The position numbers were made by a program, and so were the translations under genes. Of a stretch of DNA of 64,000 bases, positions 36,084-45,152 are shown piece after piece. The stretch lies in the NCBI GenBank assembly GCA_023411215.1, contig JAEYOY010000070.1, positions 1 to 64,000 of the forward strand, given 5' to 3'. The number at the start of each line of letters is the position of its first letter. Position 1 is the first letter of the stretch. The notes under the pieces were generated by a model. It made no database searches and was not told the DNA's origin. It saw only the letters and a list, made by a program, of their open reading frames with translations. Origin of the DNA: Bacillota bacterium. Lineage in GTDB: Bacteria; Bacillota; Clostridia; Lachnospirales; Lachnospiraceae.

Positions 36084-36306
36084 GCCAATTCCTCCTTTTT
36101 CTGTTGTTATCTTCTGATTACAATGATAATGCCTGATTCTGTTGAATAGGCGATATCGGCTGTTGTTATTATCAGCGAAATTTAATTAAAAGAGTAAAAG
36201 TCACCAATATCTTAGCACATTAAAGCAATTTTTTCACCTCTTTCTTTGTTCTTTCAGAAAAAAACACCAGAACGCCGGATATCGGAGCACTTTTTTCTAC
36301 GTATAT
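36084..36306. other. Intergenic region upstream of the Nudix gene
   Basis: Part of the 316-base gap between the Nudix and family 2 glycosidase genes. No coding frame or conserved element recognised apart from the terminator that follows. Confidence 0.4.
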
Positions 36307-36354
36307 AAAACAAAGGCCCCAAAGTGCAAACTGCATCATCGGAGCCCTTGTTTT
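36307..36354 (-). terminator. Terminator after the glycosidase gene
   Basis: AAAACAAAGGCCCC/GGAGCCCTTGTTTT stem with an additional inner stem (TGCAGTTTGCA). T-tract on the minus strand. Confidence 0.75.
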
Positions 36355-36399
36355 ATTTTGGAGAGGCTTTTAACGGAGTACCGCTGTCAGCCAATATGA

Positions 36400-38109
36400 T
36401 TAGTCTTCAATCGCTGCTTTTCGTGTATTTATGGCTTTGATCACCAAAGGATCAAATTTAGCTTGTCGATCATAGGTATATAGTCCGTTCGTTTCCTGTT
36501 CAACATCATACAATTGTGTATAGCAGAAGGCAAATATATTAGGATTTTCGAGTAATGTTGTTGTCAGACCGTCATAACGAGCCAGAAACTCGTCGCCTGT
36601 TTTAGGGGCTTCGCCATATCCCCAGCCAGTACCGGAGTCATTGATATCCCACTTAATTCCGCCATATTCACTAATGAATATCGGTAAGCCTTGGGTATAT
36701 TGTTGTCTTCTATCATTTTCATCACGGAAGGCTCCACCTGTTTTTAACCCTTCATAATGTGATTGGAACTTCTCGACATTCTGCTCATAGTCATGCAGAT
36801 CATAAATATCGGTAATTACATGGTAGGCGCCGCTGGTATCGATGCAGGGTCTCGTTGTATCATACTGTTTGGTGGCCAGATAAACAATTCTTAGAATATC
36901 ATCCAGTTGTTTTCTTCCGTCATAATCCCAGGTCTCATTGAAGGGGCACCATCCGATAATCGATGGATGATTAAAATCTCGCTCCAATACCTCCATCCAT
37001 TCCGGTAAAAAAGAGAATAAGGTGGTTGGACTTGATATGTCAAGACCCCAGTTGGCATGTTCACCCCATACAATATAACCAAGCTTATCGCAATGGTATA
37101 AAAATCTGGGTTCAAATACTTTTTCGTGAAGGCGAGCTCCGTTAAAGCCCATATCCAAGGATAATTTAATATCCTTTATCAAAGCTTCTTCAGTAGGTGC
37201 AGTATAGATTCCGTCGGGATAAAAGCCTTGATCAAGTACCAAGCGTTGAAATATGGATTTACCATTCAACAGACATTTCATGCCGTCCATTTTGATTTCT
37301 CTAAGACCAAAGTAACTTCTTACCTTATCGTCTTCGAAAATTAACTCCAAATCGTACAGATTACCTTCTCCGATACCCCATAAATGGATTTCATCTAGCG
37401 CTAAAGCAGCAGTAATGATACCGTGTTCTGTCTTTACGGATACCTCGCCACACTTTCTGCCTTCATAATAAGCAATCGCCGTAAAGATACCTTTGCCTTG
37501 TACAGTGCCATGAATATGTAATTGCCCTTCTGTCACATTGGGGTAATATCTTAAGCTCTTGATATATCGATCCGGTACAAATTCCACCCATACTGTCTGC
37601 CATATTCCGGTGGTTCTTGTATACACACAGCCGTGAGAATAGTAATTCTCACTCTGCTTTCCGCTTGGCTGTAATCCCGTTCTGCAATCATCTTCTGCTA
37701 ATACGGTTATATCATTATCACCCGCAGCTAGATAAGATGTAATATCATACTGGAAGGAGGAATAGCCCCCTTTGTGAATACCAATTTCTTTGCCGTTAAT
37801 GTAGACATAGGATTTATAATCAACCGCCCCAAAATGCAGTAATACTCTTCCCCTTAAATTCTCTTCAGTAACGTATACATTTCTTTTATACCATACGGCA
37901 GGAATAAAATCCTTGTAATTTACCCCACTTAATTCGCTTTCCGGACAGAAGGGGACAATGATTTTATCTTTAAGAGCCTTCTCCTGATATAATTTTCTGT
38001 CTCTGCCGCTTTTACCAAAGTCAAATTCAAACTGCCATTCCCCATTTAAGTTTAACCAGTTTTCTCGTTCCATCTGCGGAAATGGATGCTCCGGTCTTGG
38101 AATATTCAT
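36400..38109 (-). CDS. Glycoside hydrolase family 2 (beta-galactosidase/glucuronidase-like)
   Basis: 569 residues in the GH2 order: jelly-roll sugar-binding domain (about 10-170), Ig-like domain (about 170-265), TIM barrel. Acid/base Glu is in IIGWCPFNETW and nucleophile Glu in IFISEYGGIKW. There is no signal peptide, so it acts inside the cell on imported oligosaccharides. Start at 38109 follows GAGGAG. The sugar specificity cannot be read from the sequence. A divergent AraC gene is its likely regulator. Confidence 0.88.
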   Translation of the reverse strand: MNIPRPEHPFPQMERENWLNLNGEWQFEFDFGKSGRDRKLYQEKALKDKIIVPFCPESELSGVNYKDFIPAVWYKRNVYVTEENLRGRVLLHFGAVDYKSYVYINGKEIGIHKGGYSSFQYDITSYLAAGDNDITVLAEDDCRTGLQPSGKQSENYYSHGCVYTRTTGIWQTVWVEFVPDRYIKSLRYYPNVTEGQLHIHGTVQGKGIFTAIAYYEGRKCGEVSVKTEHGIITAALALDEIHLWGIGEGNLYDLELIFEDDKVRSYFGLREIKMDGMKCLLNGKSIFQRLVLDQGFYPDGIYTAPTEEALIKDIKLSLDMGFNGARLHEKVFEPRFLYHCDKLGYIVWGEHANWGLDISSPTTLFSFLPEWMEVLERDFNHPSIIGWCPFNETWDYDGRKQLDDILRIVYLATKQYDTTRPCIDTSGAYHVITDIYDLHDYEQNVEKFQSHYEGLKTGGAFRDENDRRQQYTQGLPIFISEYGGIKWDINDSGTGWGYGEAPKTGDEFLARYDGLTTTLLENPNIFAFCYTQLYDVEQETNGLYTYDRQAKFDPLVIKAINTRKAAIED

Positions 38110-38285
38110 GTTATTCTCCTCACTTTCAAGATTACAGGTTAACTGTATCATTTAAAATGTACAACCCTTCCATTATTTTATTTATACCGATTTCTCTGTA
38201 ATCACTATTTATAACTTGAATTATAGTGTCATATAATCTATTATTAAATAGAAATTATAAGCATATAAGTGAGGAATGCAAGCAA

Positions 38286-39092
38286 ATGGAACATATAGTA
38301 AGTTTTTTAGAAGATAAGAATAAAAGATATAATCAATTTCATATTCAAATGACAGGAATTACATATCCTGATTCCCATTATTTTGTAGAACGGCCGAATT
38401 CCTCTATTTATTGTATTGAATATATCATGGAGGGAGAAGGAACCGTCCATATGGATGATCAGGTAATATATCCTGTTAAGGGCGATATCTATATACTTCC
38501 CAGGGGACATAATCACAGATATCATTCTTCCCGAACAAATCCTTGGAAAAAAATATGGATGAATGTATATGGGCCTTTATGTGACTCCTTAATGAATCTT
38601 TATCAATTGCAAGGAATTTATCAAATTAAGGAGCTAAATTTATTGGGATTGTTCGAAGAATTTTTAAGGATTAGTGAACAAAAAGAGGAAGGGATGGATG
38701 ATATATTCTTACAATGCTCATTGATATATCATGAACTTCTTGCCAGAATCAGCAGACATATCTATAATCAACCGTTAACAAATAATACTGTTGCTTACGA
38801 TATGAAAGAGTTTATTGATCGTAATATATATACCAAACTAACAATGGAGGTATTGTCAAAACAAGCCTGTCTATCTTCCTCCCAAGTTAATCGGATATTT
38901 AAAAAAGAATTTAATCAGACGCCATATGATTATATTCTATCCCAGAAGATAACCACAGCAAAGTTACTATTACAAAATACCAATATCCCAATTAAGCAGA
39001 TTGCATATAAACTGAATTTTGCTGATGAACATTATTTTTCTAATTTCTTCAGGGAGAAATGTGGAGTATCACCCAAAGATTATAGAAAATAA
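38286..39092 (+). CDS. AraC-family regulator divergent from the glycosidase
   Basis: 268 residues from ATG 38286 (GAGG upstream); the frame is open from a GTG at 38226. An N-terminal cupin-like sensor domain (YCIEYIMEGEGTVHMDDQ, ILPRGHNHRYHSS) is followed by two helix-turn-helix motifs (about 165-265; MEVLSKQACLSSSQVNRIFKKEF and IKQIAYKLNFADEHYFSNFF in parts). It probably senses a sugar and controls the glycosidase. Confidence 0.88.
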   Translation: MEHIVSFLEDKNKRYNQFHIQMTGITYPDSHYFVERPNSSIYCIEYIMEGEGTVHMDDQVIYPVKGDIYILPRGHNHRYHSSRTNPWKKIWMNVYGPLCDSLMNLYQLQGIYQIKELNLLGLFEEFLRISEQKEEGMDDIFLQCSLIYHELLARISRHIYNQPLTNNTVAYDMKEFIDRNIYTKLTMEVLSKQACLSSSQVNRIFKKEFNQTPYDYILSQKITTAKLLLQNTNIPIKQIAYKLNFADEHYFSNFFREKCGVSPKDYRK

Positions 39093-39187
39093 GGATTTGT
39101 AGCTGTTGCAAAACGTATATAAATCAAGGAAAGAACAACATGCATCCCTCGCACACAGATTGCCTGTTGTCCATATATTATAAACCC

Positions 39188-39919
39188 TTAAGCAGAGGCG
39201 ATGATATAGTAATTTCCCTCTGCCCCCATCTCTTCATTTACGATTTTCCATCCCATCGATAGATAAAATCCAAGTGCCTTTTCATTTTCCTTGACACATT
39301 TTAATGTCATCGGACCAGATGACCTTTTTAACGCCTCATCAATTAACGCTTTTCCTACACCATGTCGGCGATAATGTTGATCCACGAACAAATTATGAAT
39401 AAACTGATCTTCTTCCCATATAGATATAAACCCTGCAATCCGACTATTGACAAGTGCAATAAGCACCAGTTCACCCTCTACAGCACTGTCAAAGTCACTC
39501 ATTTTAAGGGTAGAAGGATCCACCCATCGAAAATCATTCTTCCTAGCTTCAAAATAAATTCCTCTTAATTGTTCAAAATCATCATCCTTAGACTCACGGA
39601 TAAATATATTAACATGCATCTTCTGATTCATTCGCTCAAAGTCATAAAGTTCATCTTCCATCCTCTCCAATTCAAATTCTATAATCCCATTATCACGGCA
39701 TACAAAATAATCCTTTTCCCCCACCGGTTGTTTCCTTAAACTATTACATTTAGGGTATATATCCGCCAGGGTTGCATAACAATATTTGTCAAGTTTGTTG
39801 ACCGTAGTATCTAAACAATGCTTTTTTATTATAATCTCATCACCTTCATCAAAAATCGGACAATATTTATTCTTCTTTACTACGGTCATTTTGATGACAG
39901 TTTGTGGTTTAATCTCCAT
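39188..39919 (-). CDS. TIGR04076-like domain fused to a GNAT acetyltransferase
   Basis: 243 residues. The N-terminal 95 residues (MTVVKKNKYCPIFDEGDEIII, CYATLADIYPKCNSLRKQP, DNGIIEFELERM) resemble the small TIGR04076 family that normally stands alone. A GNAT domain follows (about 100-243; FIHNLFVDQHYRRHGVGKALIDEAL and EKALGFYLSMGWKIV). AGGGTGAAG precedes the ATG. The fusion suggests the N-terminal part presents or binds the acetyl acceptor, but this is inference. Confidence 0.75.
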   Translation of the reverse strand: MEIKPQTVIKMTVVKKNKYCPIFDEGDEIIIKKHCLDTTVNKLDKYCYATLADIYPKCNSLRKQPVGEKDYFVCRDNGIIEFELERMEDELYDFERMNQKMHVNIFIRESKDDDFEQLRGIYFEARKNDFRWVDPSTLKMSDFDSAVEGELVLIALVNSRIAGFISIWEEDQFIHNLFVDQHYRRHGVGKALIDEALKRSSGPMTLKCVKENEKALGFYLSMGWKIVNEEMGAEGNYYIIASA

Positions 39920-40158
39920 TTTTCTTCACCCTTCTAATCCAAATTTTCTTCTTCATGTTTTCATTTGTCTTAATCCCTGAATGGCAGCAATAACTGCATA
40001 GCCGATTCCCTTGTCTTAATACTAGTCAAATCCTACATATTGAGCAAATACCTACCCTGTGTTAAAATTATAATAACGCTATTTCTATTATTGTTATGCT
40101 GTTATGGTTTCATGAATTTTGTAAAGAGAATATGTAAATATCATATATGAGGTAAAAA

Positions 40159-40776
40159 ATGAATCCAAATAATATAAGTGAAGTCCCACCAGGTTTATTA
40201 AAATTGGGAACGAAAAAAACATTTCCAAAAGGCAGTCATATATATAAAACAACCAGTAATATAGCATATTGCTACCTTATTATCTCAGGCATGGTAAAAA
40301 TCTATATCGATCATGAAAATGGACGTCGATCAATACTGGATTTTATTGGTCATAATAATTGGTTGGGAGAACTCTCTCTCTTTTATTATGAAACAGATAT
40401 TAAAGAAAATACAGTCTTATCTGAAGTACAATGTTTGGAATATGATATAAATGAGCTACGCCAATATTGTAAGGAGAATGCTAATATTTCCTATTATTTT
40501 GCTTCCTTTATATCAGGTAAGTTATTATCAAGAAGCTATAGAATGAGTGAATATATGAATTACTCATTAGAGAAACGATTAGCTTCCTTTATAATTCAAT
40601 ATCAGCACGATGGCATTTATGATCTTCCTCATACCGACGTTTCTGAATACATGAACGTCAGTTATCGCCATATTTTACATGTTTTAAAACATTTCTGTGA
40701 GCTAAATATATTGACTAAAAGTCGGGGTTATTATATTACAGATTATACCAAGTTAAATGAAATAGCAACACAATAA
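40159..40776 (+). CDS. Crp/Fnr-family transcriptional regulator
   Basis: 205 residues. A cyclic-nucleotide-binding-like beta barrel (about 15-115, YCYLIISGMVKIYIDHENGRRSILDFIGHNNWLGELSLF) is followed by a winged helix (DLPHTDVSEYMNVSYRHILHVLKHF). It lacks an N-terminal Cys cluster of the Fnr iron-sulfur type. The layout resembles YeiL. AT-rich compared with neighbours. A membrane protein gene follows 96 bases downstream and is probably its target. Confidence 0.87.
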   Translation: MNPNNISEVPPGLLKLGTKKTFPKGSHIYKTTSNIAYCYLIISGMVKIYIDHENGRRSILDFIGHNNWLGELSLFYYETDIKENTVLSEVQCLEYDINELRQYCKENANISYYFASFISGKLLSRSYRMSEYMNYSLEKRLASFIIQYQHDGIYDLPHTDVSEYMNVSYRHILHVLKHFCELNILTKSRGYYITDYTKLNEIATQ

Positions 40777-40872
40777 AATTCTCTCCCAATGTGATATTTC
40801 TCATATTTCATTTCCCTATTTTAATTTAATATGTTTCTATAAATAAAAATAATAAATTATCTGAGGTGAAAT

Positions 40873-41514
40873 ATGATTTTACAACAAACAAAGAAATTAT
40901 TATATTCCGTAGCTGCGTTTCTGATGCTTGGCTTAGGTATTTCTCTGCAAATCAAAGCAGGGATTGGTCAAAGTATGTTTAATGCGTTCTCTTTGACATT
41001 AGCAGAGCTGTTAAATATTGAGATTGGATCCGTACTTAACATTTCAAACATGCTATTTTTTATTATTTATCTTATCATCAGACGGTCTTGCATTAACCAT
41101 CGAGATATTACTCAAATAATCGCTACTATAGTAAGTGGATATATCGTCAACTTTTATACTTACAGGATTTTGAACCATTTAATAATTGAAAGCTACTATC
41201 TGAAAGTAATGTTATTTATAGTTGGGCTTTTATTCGCTTCGCTTAGTCTTGGTATCATTCTTGCTATGGAAATCATTCAATTTCCACTAGAAAGTTTATG
41301 CATTCTATTGGGTCAAAAACTTGGATGTAAGATGACAACCATTCGAATGCGGTTTGATATATTCTTTGCGATTAGCACATTGATACTTACTTTAGCAACA
41401 AGTCATAGCCTATATATAAGAGAAGGAACTATTGTTAGCTTTTTCTTGCTCTCTCGGTTAATTGGTTTCTCATACTATTATCATAAAAAACATTTATTTC
41501 CAAAAAAAATGTAG
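40873..41514 (+). CDS. YczE/YitT-like integral membrane protein
   Basis: 213 residues with about five to six membrane helices. LLYSVAAFLMLGLGISLQIKAGIGQSMFNAFSLTLAELL is typical of YczE-type proteins. GAGG precedes the ATG by six bases. Downstream of the Crp-type regulator in the same orientation. No transported substrate is established for the family. Confidence 0.75.
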   Translation: MILQQTKKLLYSVAAFLMLGLGISLQIKAGIGQSMFNAFSLTLAELLNIEIGSVLNISNMLFFIIYLIIRRSCINHRDITQIIATIVSGYIVNFYTYRILNHLIIESYYLKVMLFIVGLLFASLSLGIILAMEIIQFPLESLCILLGQKLGCKMTTIRMRFDIFFAISTLILTLATSHSLYIREGTIVSFFLLSRLIGFSYYYHKKHLFPKKM

Positions 41515-41520
41515 CAGATC

Positions 41521-41583
41521 ATGTATGATATCATTTTAATGGACCTAGACAATACTATATTGGATTATGTTGTGGCCGAATAA
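41521..41583 (+). pseudogene. Remnant of a HAD-superfamily phosphatase gene
   Basis: ATG at 41521 reads MYDIILMDLDNTILDYVVAE and stops at TAA (41581-41583). This matches the N-terminus of YjjG-like HAD hydrolases, including motif I (DLDNT). After the stop the frame reads EDF for a few codons, as expected of the family, and then all similarity ends where the vWA gene begins on the other strand. No ribosome-binding site is evident. Confidence 0.65.
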
Positions 41584-41607
41584 GAAGATTTCAGCGTATG
41601 CAGTAGC

Positions 41608-42252
41608 TTATTTCCTGCTCTGGAAATCGTACTCCACTTCTTCCTTCCATCTTTTATTAACCTTTCCTTCGGAGCGGCAATAGGAGATAGCCATGTTCAT
41701 TGCTTGATAATTTAGCTCTGTCCCTCTGGAATCAGCAACATAATTAGAAGCATAATCCTTATCGATCCCGAATTGTTCTGCGGTTGCAATGGGATCGATA
41801 TTAGCTCCGAGAAAAATAAACTCCCAGTCATACCTTTCTTTCTGGCGTTTTATCATCCTCCTTATTGTTTCATAGTTATACTCTTTACTGGAATTCTCAT
41901 ATCCATCTGTAGTAATAACGAACAATACTTTGCTTGCTCTATCCTCTTCTTTTGCATACTTCTGGACATTCCCCATGTAGTGAATTGTTTGTCCGATAGC
42001 ATCCAGTAATGCTGTACAACCCCGTACATAATATTCCTTTTCCGTTATCTTCGGTGAGTTCTGTATTGAAACTCTTTTTTGCAGCATCTCAATTTTGTCA
42101 TCAAATAGAACCGTTGTTACATTAGCCTCTCCGTCTTCTTTCTTCTGCTTTTCCAGCATGGCATTATAACCACCAATCGTATCTTTTTCCAGTCCTGACA
42201 TGGATCCGCTTCTGTCTAAAATGAATACTAGCTCCGTTAATTTCTTTTTCAT
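41608..42252 (-). CDS. vWA-domain protein
   Basis: 214 residues, a single von Willebrand A domain. The metal site is complete: DRSGSMSG (about 13-20), a Thr in CTALLDAIG and Asp in VLFVITTDGYENS. No signal peptide or membrane helix, so it is cytoplasmic, like TerY-type proteins. ATG at 42252 follows AGGAGG; the frame to 42333 has no site. It is the last gene behind the macrodomain and PfkB genes. Confidence 0.85.
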   Translation of the reverse strand: MKKKLTELVFILDRSGSMSGLEKDTIGGYNAMLEKQKKEDGEANVTTVLFDDKIEMLQKRVSIQNSPKITEKEYYVRGCTALLDAIGQTIHYMGNVQKYAKEEDRASKVLFVITTDGYENSSKEYNYETIRRMIKRQKERYDWEFIFLGANIDPIATAEQFGIDKDYASNYVADSRGTELNYQAMNMAISYCRSEGKVNKRWKEEVEYDFQSRK

Positions 42253-42365
42253 AATAAAAGACCTCCTGATTTGAATATTCTTATCTGAAATGCTACTGCA
42301 TCTCTGTGATAACAAAAGAATAATATATATCAAAAGGTCTTTGGTCGCTTTTCAAGCGACATTCC

Positions 42366-43436
42366 CTATGCACCTAATAAGGGCTGCTCATAGTTAAATA
42401 GTGCTTCATTAATTACAAACATATCATAGCTTTTATTTTCAATAAAATACCGAATGATCAAATCGAACCGGTTACTGTTGGATAATGTATATCCCGCCTT
42501 CATCAAGAAATCCTTCGTTTCATCCAATGATAGCTCCAGAGCAATTGCTAAAGCCAATGCGGTTTTTTTCTTTGGCTGGTAGTCCTTATCACTTCGTATT
42601 TTTGAAAACAGCTTTCGATCAATGTTTGCTTTTTTATATACCTCAACATCCGATCTTCCCTTTTCATCAATCAGGCGCAACAGCATTTCTGAAAATGTCT
42701 CATCCATTTGCTTTATAACATCATCCAAACATCGGGGTGCAGCTTCAGACATGTAACAACGAATGTCATCTTCTAACGGTTCTTTACTGGACCTCTTTGC
42801 TTTCTTTAAGAAGCTCTTATTCGACAAATCATTCTTTTCATTATAGACTTGAATGAATTCATTACGAGTCCGATTTAATCTGTTCCTAGTCTCATATTCA
42901 TCGCTGTCATCATAATAGGTTACAATGTAGTGATTAATCTCTGTAAAAAGTCTTTCACTAAGTGAAATTGCTTTACGATCATATACCACCAGATAGATAT
43001 CCATCTCATGATGTAACAGATATTCACTGATAGCCGATATTGCAATTTGTAATGCTTCTTCCTTCGGATAGCCATAAATGCCTGATGATATTAATGGAAA
43101 AGAGATTGAGTTCAACTGATACTCCCTTGCAAGCTCCAAAGCTGATTGGTACGCCTTCAACAATAATCTATCTTCTCCATGGGTACCTCCATTCCAAACC
43201 GGTCCAACTGCATGAATAATATATTTCGCAGGAAGGTTATACCCTTTTGTAATAACTGCATGTCCAACAGGACACAATCCTATACCATCACATTCTTCTT
43301 GCAGTAGCTCAACTCCTGCAGCATGGAAAATGGCACAACAGACCCCACCACCTAGCTGCAGTTGAGAATTAGCAGCATTTACAATAGCATCTGTATCCAT
43401 TTTGGTAATATCATTGTGTACAATTTGAAATGGCAT
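42366..43436 (-). CDS. Macrodomain protein with helical C-terminal extension
   Basis: 356 residues. Macrodomain (about 1-165): DAIVNAANSQLQLGGGVCCAIFHAAG carries the Asn/Asp and loop 1 that bind ADP-ribose, and FPLISSGIYGYP is loop 2. Family members remove ADP-ribose or O-acetyl-ADP-ribose. The extension (about 190-356) is helical, with an HTH-like part (ANIDRKLFSKIRSDKDYQPKKKTALALAIALELS, shown in parts in family terms). AAGGAG precedes the ATG. It follows the kinase by nine bases, so the two are co-transcribed. Confidence 0.85.
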   Translation of the reverse strand: MPFQIVHNDITKMDTDAIVNAANSQLQLGGGVCCAIFHAAGVELLQEECDGIGLCPVGHAVITKGYNLPAKYIIHAVGPVWNGGTHGEDRLLLKAYQSALELAREYQLNSISFPLISSGIYGYPKEEALQIAISAISEYLLHHEMDIYLVVYDRKAISLSERLFTEINHYIVTYYDDSDEYETRNRLNRTRNEFIQVYNEKNDLSNKSFLKKAKRSSKEPLEDDIRCYMSEAAPRCLDDVIKQMDETFSEMLLRLIDEKGRSDVEVYKKANIDRKLFSKIRSDKDYQPKKKTALALAIALELSLDETKDFLMKAGYTLSNSNRFDLIIRYFIENKSYDMFVINEALFNYEQPLLGA

Positions 43437-43445
43437 AATATCTCC

Positions 43446-44348
43446 TTATTTTCTTGTATCCAGCATCTTCCTCACCTGCTCGAGTGTAGGTAAGTTCTTG
43501 GCAAGGGGATATACCGAACAGGCGCAGGCTGCTATCGCACACGCAAAAGCCACAATCTCGTCATCACTCATGTTCTTGTAATAAGCATATGTACATCCGC
43601 ATTTAAACGTATCTCCAGCTCCCAGAGTCGACAGTGCTTTTATATGGAATGGCTCGTAACCCTTGATAACACCCTTACGTCCATACAGAATCTCATGTGA
43701 ACCGAAGGTAAAAATGTAAAGGCCATCTCCACGGCTCATATATTCACGCATTAGCTTTTCCGAATCCTGTCCGGGATATGCTCCCGACAAAAACTCGTCG
43801 GAGATTATAGCAACAGCACAATGATTAGCTATGTAGCTTTCATATCCACTGTCAATGGTGACATAAGGTACCTTATTCTTCACACAAAGCTCAGCTGCCA
43901 TAATTGACGCATCGTCCTGAAACGGATCGATGGCAGCGAGTTTTGAAGCTGCGATATCCTCTTCTGCCGGTATATTGTACGGGTGCTTAAAGATTTGCGG
44001 AAGGGTTCCGAAAGGGCCAATGATACTTCTTGTATTGTTAATTCGATCGATAAAAACATAATCATGAAACCCTTCAAAGTCATCTCTTATTGTCAACGCA
44101 GTCATATCAACCGGCTTGTCCTTGAAATAGTCAAGCAATATAGGGGCAGTATAAGTTCCCTGATGATACCCTGCTGCTTTGATATTTATTCCAAATGACG
44201 AAAGAATTGCCATACACACTCCGGTTTCTCCGCCTATATGTGTATGATGCTCTATATATTCTGCATACTGATTTCCCTCGGGAAATTCCCCTGCAAGAAT
44301 AAATGAGTCCGTTACTAGTATTGATCCGTATAAATATATCTCGTGCAC
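43446..44348 (-). CDS. PfkB-family sugar or nucleoside kinase
   Basis: 300 residues. N-terminal GGETGVCMAILSSFG and the C-terminal signature STLGAGDTFKCGCTYAY (catalytic Asp in GAGD, about 252) define the ribokinase/PfkB family. GTG start with AAAGGATG upstream. Order kinase-macrodomain-vWA suggests a link to ribose or ADP-ribose turnover, but the phosphorylated substrate is not deducible. Confidence 0.87.
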   Translation of the reverse strand: MHEIYLYGSILVTDSFILAGEFPEGNQYAEYIEHHTHIGGETGVCMAILSSFGINIKAAGYHQGTYTAPILLDYFKDKPVDMTALTIRDDFEGFHDYVFIDRINNTRSIIGPFGTLPQIFKHPYNIPAEEDIAASKLAAIDPFQDDASIMAAELCVKNKVPYVTIDSGYESYIANHCAVAIISDEFLSGAYPGQDSEKLMREYMSRGDGLYIFTFGSHEILYGRKGVIKGYEPFHIKALSTLGAGDTFKCGCTYAYYKNMSDDEIVAFACAIAACACSVYPLAKNLPTLEQVRKMLDTRK

Positions 44349-44634
44349 TTTATCATCCTTTCTTTCGGTTTAAGTCCTTGTAGCTTTTACTTCCGCAATT
44401 GATCGAAGTTCTTCTTTATGCATATTTATCATTTCATAAGCGATTCGTCAAATACATCAATTACCATATTATCACTACATTTTACATTTTACAATATTTC
44501 TTTCAAACAAGCACGAGACAACTAGTATATATTCGCATCCTCTAATATGCTATTGGATGATACACCATGGATTATCATAAAAGGATTTTATATAAGAAGT
44601 TAATAGGAAATGGAAGAAGATTTAATTTACTCAC

Positions 44635-44922
44635 TTATTTCTTTTTCCGCCTTTGTTTATATGAAATATAAGCTATCTTCATTGAGGAAAATGCCCCTAC
44701 TGCCGCATTTCCATAAAAAAAGCCCATAAAGATTCCAGCACCCAGATCCCCTCTGTGTACAAAAAAGATTGAGATGATTAATCCTACAACACTTGCTATC
44801 GTTGGTATTAAGGTGCGCGGGATCGGTAAATATACTTTGATTATTTGTGTAAGGATCAATACGACAGGTACAGCTATCGTCGCATCCCAGAAATTCGTAT
44901 GAATGATTGGAAACTTTTCCAT
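44635..44922 (-). CDS. Small membrane protein, holin-like
   Basis: 95 residues with three membrane segments (AVPVVLILTQIIKVYL, TIASVVGLIISIFFV, GAGIFMGFFYGNAAVGAFSSM) and a basic end (YKQRRKKK). The pattern is that of Gram-positive phage holins or holin-like export proteins. No endolysin or phage gene is near, so it may be a domesticated or unrelated small membrane protein. GGAGG precedes the ATG. Confidence 0.6.
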   Translation of the reverse strand: MEKFPIIHTNFWDATIAVPVVLILTQIIKVYLPIPRTLIPTIASVVGLIISIFFVHRGDLGAGIFMGFFYGNAAVGAFSSMKIAYISYKQRRKKK

Positions 44923-45050
44923 GATTGCCTCCTGAATATTCTAATTAATAGTATTAACCATTTAATCCTGAATAACACTCTTTCATCTAAATTCTTTGCT
45001 CCATACTAGAAATGAGATTAATCCAGCAAAAAACCTCCAAGCTGATAATT

Positions 45051-45086
45051 GAACGACCCCCAAAGTTTGACTTTTGGGGGTCGTTC
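45051..45086 (-). terminator. Terminator after the PadR-DUF4097 unit
   Basis: A 14-base stem GAACGACCCCCAAA/TTTGGGGGTCGTTC, very stable. The T-tract is poor, but it lies between two genes of the same strand, after the DUF4097 gene. Confidence 0.65.
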
Positions 45087-45152
45087 GAATTACATTTCAG
45101 TTCAGAGGTTTATATTAATTGGACATCTCCCAAGGCTGATGAATAATAAAAA

